Origin: an uncultured Bacteroidales bacterium | Lineage (GTDB): Bacteria; Bacteroidota; Bacteroidia; Bacteroidales; Paludibacteraceae | Direction of reading: 5' to 3' | DNA length: 35,550 nt | Assembly: GCA_903901975.1 (NCBI GenBank) | Contig: CAIUTB010000075.1 | Span: 1-35,550, forward strand | Shown here: positions 24,692 through 31,800 of the stretch, in pieces | Position numbering within the stretch: the stretch's first letter is position 1 | Layout: each line of letters opens with the position of its first letter | Position numbers and translations under genes: made by a program | Notes under the pieces: generated by a model | Seen by the model: only the letters and a program-made list of their open reading frames with translations | Told to the model about the DNA's origin: nothing | Databases searched by the model: none

Positions 24692-24837
24692 CCCGGTAAG
24701 CATAGGCTTTTTGCAATGCCAAAAATACTAATAAAGCTTTAGATTACAACCATAATCTGCTAAAAATAAAATTTATTAGGTTTTTTTTTTACATTTATTC
24801 ACACCTTATTAATGATTATTATCTGAAATATTAGAGA

Positions 24838-24897
24838 CTTGTTAGTACTTTGGTAGAAGCTTGGTATAAAGTGTGAAAAAATATTGCTATAATATTG
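24838..24897 (+). promoter_or_regulatory. Phased direct repeats and -7 box upstream of the GG-peptide gene
   Basis: Three consecutive 11-base units, CTTGTTAGTAC (24838), TTTGGTAGAAG (24849) and CTTGGTATAAA (24860), share the word found before the kinase gene. Exactly 19 bases after the last unit is TAATATTG (24890-24897), one mismatch from TAnnTTTG. The repeats therefore occupy the -33 region, as an activator would. The rest of the 24692-24837 space is AT-rich without other structure. Confidence 0.55.
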
Positions 24898-24927
24898 CAG
24901 CATCATTAACCTCTAAAAAAATATGAT

Positions 24928-25059
24928 ATGAAAAGAGTAAAAAAAGATGCCGTAAGTTTTAAAAAATTAGAACGTAAATCCATGCAACAGATTTACGGAG
25001 GTGGTTACATTGAAGTTATCATTGATGGAAAAAAACAATGGATTTGGTATCCTGAATAA
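24928..25059 (+). CDS. Double-glycine-leader peptide (bacteriocin/pheromone-like precursor)
   Basis: A 43-codon gene. The leader MKRVKKDAVSFKKLERKSMQ is followed by QIYGG (G24-G25) and a third glycine. The pattern F-x2-L-x4-M-x2-I-x-G-G matches the double-glycine leaders of class II bacteriocins, pheromones and Bacteroidota natural-product precursors, normally cut and exported by C39-peptidase ABC transporters. The predicted product after G25 is 18 residues, GYIEVIIDGKKQWIWYPE: a beta-prone part then a Trp-rich end, no cysteines. The A-rich leader and phased repeats upstream support expression. It faces the two-component genes and precedes the T9SS cargo genes by 181 bases containing an inverted repeat. 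No exporter or maturase is nearby. Precursor identity is well supported by pattern; activity is unknown. Confidence 0.75.
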   Translation: MKRVKKDAVSFKKLERKSMQQIYGGGYIEVIIDGKKQWIWYPE

Positions 25060-25069
25060 AAAGAACGTT

Positions 25070-25183
25070 AAATTAAGCGGTACGGTCAAATCCAAATTAT
25101 TGATCGTTAAGTGAACCTATAGCATGTTAGTATCTAAAAAAAACTTATACCTCGTTTACAACATCGACTGTACCGCTTAATTT
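25070..25183. repeat. Inverted repeat between the peptide gene and the cargo genes
   Basis: AAATTAAGCGGTACGGTC (25070-25087) and GACTGTACCGCTTAATTT (25166-25183) are inverse with a single G-U position, separated by 78 bases. There is no T-run after it, so it is not a standard terminator. In RNA it would fold an 18-bp stem closing a large loop between the two reading frames. Confidence 0.7.
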
Positions 25184-25240
25184 TAAAATTCTAATTAATT
25201 ACGATTTATAAAACATATAAACTTCAAAAAAATTACAATT

Positions 25241-26335
25241 ATGAAAAAGCTATTCATCATTCTTTCGGTTGGATTATTTATTTTCCAATCCAATGCACAA
25301 TTAAAAGTATATTCAACAGGTGTTGTAGAAACTAATGATCAGACTGTTATCAGGAGCAATAGCAATCATCAAACTGACGGTTTAGATGTTATTGGAACAA
25401 ATACTTCATTGTCTAATGGGACTGATTTGATTTGGAGTTGTTATTATGGATCACAACCGAATAATCCTGGCATATTAACTGCACAATCAACTGATGGAGC
25501 TTATTTCTCAGTACGGGCAAATGGATGTGTTGGCATATTTAATAGTAGTCCAGGTTGTGCATTAGAAGTAGGAACTGCCGGACAGAGTCAACAAATTAAA
25601 GTAAATGGAAGTGTGGTGTTAACTTCCGACGAACGACTTAAAGACAATGTAAAAGACTTGTCAAATTCATTTAATTTGCTCAAACAACTACGGACTGTTA
25701 CCTATAATTACAAAATGCCTGTGGTAGCACAAAAAACTATAACAAATACTGGAACAGATAGTACCGATACAAAAAAACCTCAATTCATACCTAAACCTGA
25801 TACTTCAGGCAGAATCCATTATGGCTTTCTGGCTCAGGATGTACAAAAAACCTTTCCGGACTTAGTTTACAAAGATAGTGCAGGTATTTTTAGTGTGGAT
25901 TATATTGGCATGATACCGATATTGGTTGATGCGCTCCGTGATCAGAAAGCTCAGCTTGATGCTCAAGCCAAACAAATAGATTATTTGATGAGTATAGTTG
26001 CTCCAACAAACTCTGGACCTAAAAAAGTAGATGCCATTATAACAACCGGGCTTACTGAAACTAACACCTTAACTTACCCTGTATTGGATCAAAATACTCC
26101 AAACCCTTTTAATCAATCTACTACCATAGGATATTACTTGCCTATTAGCATCAGTGTAGCTGCAATTTATGTGTACGACATGAATGGGGTTCAACTCAAA
26201 AGTTATAATATTACCGAAAGAGGCAAGAAAAATATTATCATTAATGGTTCGGAATTTAGCGCAGGTATGTATCTTTATGCTTTGATAGCCGATGGCAAAG
26301 TCATCGACACAAAACGAATGATATTAACTAAATAA
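25241..26335 (+). CDS. Secreted protein with S74 chaperone domain and T9SS sorting domain
   Basis: A 364-residue exported protein. The signal peptide is MKKLFIILSVGLFIFQSNAQ. Residues about 21-125 are a beta-rich, tail-fibre-like region. Residues about 126-250 match the peptidase S74 intramolecular chaperone of phage tail fibres and endosialidases: TSDERLKDNVKDL, then HYGFLAQDVQKTFPDLV, FSVDYIGMIPILVDAL and a helical stalk (LRDQKAQLDAQAKQIDYL). The Ser-Lys dyad is present as S129 and K134. The end (about 282-364: LDQNTPNPFNQSTTIGYYLP ... AGMYLYALIADGKVIDTKRM) is a type A T9SS C-terminal domain, so the protein should cross the outer membrane. It is 10 bases upstream of the next gene, in the direction of the peptide gene. 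Confidence 0.9.
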   Translation: MKKLFIILSVGLFIFQSNAQLKVYSTGVVETNDQTVIRSNSNHQTDGLDVIGTNTSLSNGTDLIWSCYYGSQPNNPGILTAQSTDGAYFSVRANGCVGIFNSSPGCALEVGTAGQSQQIKVNGSVVLTSDERLKDNVKDLSNSFNLLKQLRTVTYNYKMPVVAQKTITNTGTDSTDTKKPQFIPKPDTSGRIHYGFLAQDVQKTFPDLVYKDSAGIFSVDYIGMIPILVDALRDQKAQLDAQAKQIDYLMSIVAPTNSGPKKVDAIITTGLTETNTLTYPVLDQNTPNPFNQSTTIGYYLPISISVAAIYVYDMNGVQLKSYNITERGKKNIIINGSEFSAGMYLYALIADGKVIDTKRMILTK

Positions 26336-26345
26336 ATTCAACATT

Positions 26346-27608
26346 ATGAAAACTAAATTATTTGCATTAGCAACTATTCTGATTCTTTCATTATCTGTTA
26401 AGGCTCAAACATGGGAATTGGTAAATTCTTTTTCCGACTATTTGACAAATGTATATACACAAGGAACAGATACTGTGTATATAGTAGGACAAAACGGTTT
26501 TATAGGCCAATCTCCCAACAGAGGGAAAAATTTGAATTATCAACACGTTACCACCAATACATTAAGTGACGCTTGCTTTGTTTCACATAATGTGGGTTAT
26601 ATTGTAGGTGCAAACGGAACGATATTAACTACAAGTGACGCAGGTATTACATGGACAATTACAAATTCCGGTACTACACAAAACTTGAATTCGATAGCAG
26701 CAACCGGAATAAATAATATTTGGGCGGTAGGTGATAATGGTGTAGTAATAAAAAGCATTGATGCCGGACAAACTTGGAATACGGTTTCAATTACGACTCA
26801 AACACCCAATTTTTCTGACGTTGGATTTAAAAATGGCAAAGGATATATTGTTGGTAATTTAGGAAGCATTTATCAAACATTAGATAATGGAAACTCTTGG
26901 ACACAACAAACAAATATTGAAGGATATACAGGACAAGAACAATTTGCAAGTTTATCTATAACCGAAAATAAAGCATTTATTCTTTCTGCCAATAATTTAT
27001 TTGTTTATCAAACGAATAATAATCTCTGGCAAAAATCTAGTTTGCCGGGCTATAATATAAATAGCTCAAGTCAATTTTTATCTGATAATCAGGGAGTTTT
27101 TGCAATAACATACGGGGTAATATTTACAGGTTCTTCCTCTGATCTTTGGGTGGTTAATGTATTTAAAACAGATAACGGGGGTTCAAGTTGGTCATCATAT
27201 AGTGATGGTTCAAACAATCCTATTTCAACTCAGTGGATAATTGGTAGTTCTAACTCTAAGATAGCTTTTGTTAATACAGCTTTAGGTTATTTAATAAGCG
27301 GCCATCTTATGTATAGAATTCCTTTTATAGGAGATATAAATGCCGATTTTTACGCCGGTATTTCGTCTCAAAAACAAGATATCGTTGCTTTGAAACAATA
27401 TCAAAACTCTTTGATAGTTGAAAATGTGTCCAAGGAAATTTCTGACGTAAAAATAATTTCCACCTTAGGACAAATTTTATTTCAGCAAAACGTGAATAAC
27501 AATAATGAGATTACTATAAATACAAGTAATTTTAATAAAGGAACTTATATTTTTCAGGTTAATTTGAAAGATAATACCTGTTATGATATTAAATGGATAA
27601 AACAATAG
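26346..27608 (+). CDS. Secreted Ycf48/BNR-repeat beta-propeller protein with T9SS-like tail
   Basis: A 420-residue exported protein with signal peptide MKTKLFALATILILSLSVKAQ. Residues about 30-330 carry propeller-type repeats of the Ycf48/BNR kind, recognisable as VGYIVGANGTILTTSDAG-x-TW, NNIWAVGDNGVVIKSIDAGQTW and GYIVGNLGSIYQTLDNGNSW, each with a G-x-I/V-x-S/T-x-D-x-G-x-T/S-W blade signature. The last about 80 residues (VKIISTLGQILFQQ, INTSNFNKGTYIFQVNL, WIKQ) have the pattern of a T9SS type A sorting domain. Probably surface-exposed or secreted; ligand unknown. It is a clear tandem paralogue of the next gene and lies 6 bases from it. Confidence 0.85.
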   Translation: MKTKLFALATILILSLSVKAQTWELVNSFSDYLTNVYTQGTDTVYIVGQNGFIGQSPNRGKNLNYQHVTTNTLSDACFVSHNVGYIVGANGTILTTSDAGITWTITNSGTTQNLNSIAATGINNIWAVGDNGVVIKSIDAGQTWNTVSITTQTPNFSDVGFKNGKGYIVGNLGSIYQTLDNGNSWTQQTNIEGYTGQEQFASLSITENKAFILSANNLFVYQTNNNLWQKSSLPGYNINSSSQFLSDNQGVFAITYGVIFTGSSSDLWVVNVFKTDNGGSSWSSYSDGSNNPISTQWIIGSSNSKIAFVNTALGYLISGHLMYRIPFIGDINADFYAGISSQKQDIVALKQYQNSLIVENVSKEISDVKIISTLGQILFQQNVNNNNEITINTSNFNKGTYIFQVNLKDNTCYDIKWIKQ

Positions 27609-27614
27609 AAAACT

Positions 27615-28886
27615 ATGAAAACAAAACTATTTATTATAGCAACCATCGTGTTGTTTTGTGGTCAAAATCTTCTGTATTGCCAAAACGGTTGGAAGTATTT
27701 AAGTGGACTAAGTGACCAATACCTATGGAAAGTGTATGCTCAGACCCCCGATACTGTATATGTTGCCGGATTAAGCAGTTATAGTAATGGACAAGGCTTG
27801 ATAGCAAAATCAACCGATGGAGGTTCTAACTGGGCTAAAACAGTTATTGCTACGAATAATCTGCTGACAGATATTACTTTCTATAACAAAAGTATTGGTT
27901 TTACGATTGGAAAGAAGGGAGTTATACTCAAAACAACCAATAGTGGAACTGACTGGCAACTTAAGACCTCGGGAACAACACACAATCTAAATGCCATTGC
28001 ACTATCCAGATTAAATAATATATGGGCAGTGGGCGACAGCGGAGTAGTTATTCATTCGGCTGACGAGGGTGAGACATGGCAGAAAGTAAACTTGCAATTA
28101 ACGACAAACCTAAATGATATAGCTTTTAAGAAAGACACAGGCTATATAGCAGGAAATAGTGGTCTTTTATATAAAACTATAAATGCTGGAATACTATGGA
28201 ATAAAGAAATAATTAGTAATACAATTCTTGACCCGGTGCAAGATTGTAAATCATTGTCAATGACAGAACATAATATTTACATACTATGTGGTTATGATTA
28301 TGGTATGGGATATAATATGATATCAAAGAAAAACTCAACTACTTGGCAATCTAATGTGTCAATGTCAACAAGCTTTGCATTTGTAAACGATAGTGTCGGT
28401 TATAGTGTATATGAGGATATAACAACAGGAAGTAGTGGTTATATTTTTAGAGTTTTCAACACATTAAACTCAGGAAAATCGTGGTCAGTTGTTTATGATA
28501 ACGTTGTTAATGGGATGGAGACTCAACATTCGGATATCTGTATTGTGAACGACACAGTGAAATATATTGTATCTGGTGGCGCAATATTAAAAAGTACACC
28601 TTCAACTTTAATTACAGCATTAAATGAGGAACTTACTTATAAAAATATAGGTATTACTATTTTTCAAAGTTTATCTCAAGATGCACTGATTGTGAAATCG
28701 AATTCACAACAAGTTGCACTTGTAGAATTATTTAATGTATCGGGTAATAAAGTGTTATGCAAAAAAACGGACGCAAAACTCACTGAAACATCAGTCGATA
28801 TTTCGCACTTTCCTCTAGGGGTGTACTTAGCAAAAGTTACTTTTAATGATAAAACACAAACTGTTTATAAATGGATAAAACAATAG
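27615..28886 (+). CDS. Secreted Ycf48/BNR-repeat protein, paralogue of the preceding gene
   Basis: A 423-residue exported protein with signal peptide ending in LLYCQ (about residue 23). Blade motifs mirror the upstream paralogue: GQGLIAKSTDGGSNW, GFTIGKKGVILKTTNSGTDW, NNIWAVGDSGVVIHSADEGETW, GYIAGNSGLLYKTINAGILW. The C-terminal about 80 residues (VALVELFNVSGNKVLCKK, VDISHFPLGVYLAKVTF, YKWIKQ) fit a T9SS type A domain, and both paralogues end in WIKQ. The shared layout indicates gene duplication inside the operon. It lies 4 bases before the C25 protease gene, so co-expression is very likely. Confidence 0.85.
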   Translation: MKTKLFIIATIVLFCGQNLLYCQNGWKYLSGLSDQYLWKVYAQTPDTVYVAGLSSYSNGQGLIAKSTDGGSNWAKTVIATNNLLTDITFYNKSIGFTIGKKGVILKTTNSGTDWQLKTSGTTHNLNAIALSRLNNIWAVGDSGVVIHSADEGETWQKVNLQLTTNLNDIAFKKDTGYIAGNSGLLYKTINAGILWNKEIISNTILDPVQDCKSLSMTEHNIYILCGYDYGMGYNMISKKNSTTWQSNVSMSTSFAFVNDSVGYSVYEDITTGSSGYIFRVFNTLNSGKSWSVVYDNVVNGMETQHSDICIVNDTVKYIVSGGAILKSTPSTLITALNEELTYKNIGITIFQSLSQDALIVKSNSQQVALVELFNVSGNKVLCKKTDAKLTETSVDISHFPLGVYLAKVTFNDKTQTVYKWIKQ

Positions 28887-28890
28887 CATT

Positions 28891-31800
28891 ATGAAAAGAA
28901 TAAAAATAACATATGCCTGTCTGCTCAGTTTGGTTTGTAGCTTGAGTTATGGGCAGGTGAATGATCATCTGTCAGTTGATAAAACTGAAATGGCTTCAGA
29001 AAAACAAAACGGTTTTGATAAAATTAGTTGGAAGACTGAACATACAACACAAGAAATTGGCAAGCCTGAATTGCCTGTATACAGGGTTTCGTACATACTA
29101 CCTGTTGATGCCGTAGTTACCGGAGTAACTTTCAAGAACAAAAACAAACAAAAGTTGGATGGAAGTTATTACCTCTATCCTGTGCAAGAACCTATACCCA
29201 CGGATAATAGCAAAGAGGTAAAGTTCTCTGCACCCGATAACAAGATATATGAATCGAACACACCCTATCCAAATAAACTGTATGATATAGAATCCAATCG
29301 TTTTTTGCAGGGTTACCATATTGTTACGTTGCTCATTTATCCTTTCGAGTATATCCCCAAAAGCCGAACGTTGAACTATTATAAAGAGTTGGATTATACT
29401 ATCCAGTATACGTTGGGTGGAAATACTGCTGAAATTAAACCTCTCACACAAACCGTTTTGCGAGCCGAAAAGTGTAAAAACTTTGTAAAATCGTTAGTGC
29501 AAAATACCGATGCTGTTGATGTGTTTGGTTCGAATGCACTATCAATTCGTAATGGTAAAAAGACAATCCAAAAAAACAGTGGAACGCAAAAAGTTAAGGC
29601 TTTGTCGGTAGTTGATGAAATAGTGCCGGATTACATTATTATTACTTGCGATTCGTTGAAGTCAACTTTTCAAACCTTAGCCGATTGGAAAACAAAAAAA
29701 GGAGTTTTTACAATCATTAAAACTACCGAAGAAATTGCAAGTGCTTATTCCGGTATTGATTTGGCAGAAAAAGTAAGAAAATATATTATTGATGCTTATT
29801 CCAAATGGGGAGCAGGATTGTATGTACTGTTAGGCGGCGATACGAATATTGTTCCGGCTCGAATGGTTTTGGGCGATAACGGAGTATTAAGACCATCTGA
29901 TAGATATTTTGCAAGTTATAAAGGCACATGGAACGACAGCAAAGATGATGTATATCTGGGATCTGGGGATATAATGAATAAAGATATTGGGGTAATCTTG
30001 GGTAGAGCACCTGTAGAAAACAAAAAGGAAGCTATTGTATTTGACAAAAAAGTAATCTCGTACGAAAAGGCGGATAGCATACCAAGTGCCAGCTTAAATT
30101 ATTTCAATAATTATCTTTTTCTAGATGAATATTTAGGCTCAACCAATGGTATATTAAACGGTGGTTATCAGGAAATAATCCAAACAAATAATAATACTTA
30201 CCTCCCAAACAATATTATTCCAAAATATATTTATGATAACCATAGTTGTTCTAACATAGCTCCTTACAGTAGTACTGATTGTGTAACAGGAGATATGGAA
30301 TTAAACAAAAATAATTTTCTTAGTTGTTTGAATGCAGGAGCTAATCTAATTCCAAATGGAGGTAAGTTTCATTTTATATATGGGATGGATCATTGTTCCC
30401 CTTATAATATCGGAGCATCAAGTATTGACAAAAAAGAATCGTTATCAAGGGACGATTTAAGCAACTTAAACAATGGCAATTATTATCAAATATTTATGTC
30501 CAGTGGATGCGAACCTGCTGATTTTTCCGAAGATTGCGTTGCTGAACGATATTTGAATAATCCCAACGGCGGTGGAGTTGCTTTTGTTGGAAATTCAGAT
30601 CAAGGGCATGGTTCTGATACTTATCAATGTAAAGATTTTTTTGCTGCTTTACATAAAACAACTTATAGTGTAGGAATAGGCAGTTTTGATATTGGAAGTG
30701 TTTTTCAAAATGTGGTTTTTAAAGCTGATTATTTTGCATATAGCAAAGATCGTGATTTAGCTAACAAAAGATTACATTTACTCGGCGACCCTGAAATGCA
30801 AGTTTGGACTAGTACCCCTCAAACTTTAAATGTATCGATTTCACAACCAAGTATTTTGTTGGGTAATCAAACCGATACAATAACTCTGTCGAATTTAGCT
30901 CTGAATGTAAAGGCGATGATTTGTATTCAGAAGGGCACAGAAATATATGTTACTCAAGAAGTGACAGGGAACGGGGATACGCTACATATCCCAATAAATT
31001 TCACGGTGGATACTCCGGGTATAGTGAATGTAACTGTTACAGCTCATAATTTTCTCCCTAACGAGAAAACTATAACAGCCAACCAAACACCTGCTCCAAA
31101 TCTTTATATATCGACAGTCGATTTTGGTGATGGCATTGTACAAGGTTTAGGCATTGGTAATGGAGATGGCAAAAATGATGCAGGCGAAACCATTTCATTG
31201 GGCTTAGGAATTAAAAATACAGGTGTCAATCAGGCAAATGGAGTTAGTGCTACGCTAAGTTGTAGTTCGCCTTATATCAATATTTTGAATAATCAAGCCA
31301 CTTTGGGGGCACTGGCAAGTGGCGTTACTACCACAGGCGTTTTCAGTTATAAAATTGATTCATTAGCTCCCGAAAGATCAACAAACGATACTATTCCTGT
31401 TTGGTTTAGTTTAGCCATTAATGATGTCAATAATGTAGTTTGGAAAGACACTTTCAATATTGATATATTTAAAACCCAAATAAAACAAGGTAATAAGCCA
31501 ATCGTTTACACATCAAATTCGAACCTGACCATCGAAGCCAACGACACAGTTCGGTTTAATATTGAACTAAAAAACATTGGGAAATCAGAAGCATCAGGAA
31601 TTAAGGCTACTTTAACAGCCAATAGTAACTCTATTAAAACCGGATCTTGTTCTGCAACACCACGTTTATATCCGGTTATCGGGTATAACGAAGTAAAGCT
31701 AAATACAATTCCATTTGAGTTTGTGGCTTCAAGTTCTTATTCAGGTGGCACAATTAATTTAAAATTAAAAGTCGAAAATGATTTTGGAAAAATCTGGAAT

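Noticed and set aside
25124-25180. Possible second short peptide (18 codons) after the GG-leader gene
   Set aside because: No leader motif, and its end lies inside the inverted-repeat arm; most likely chance.
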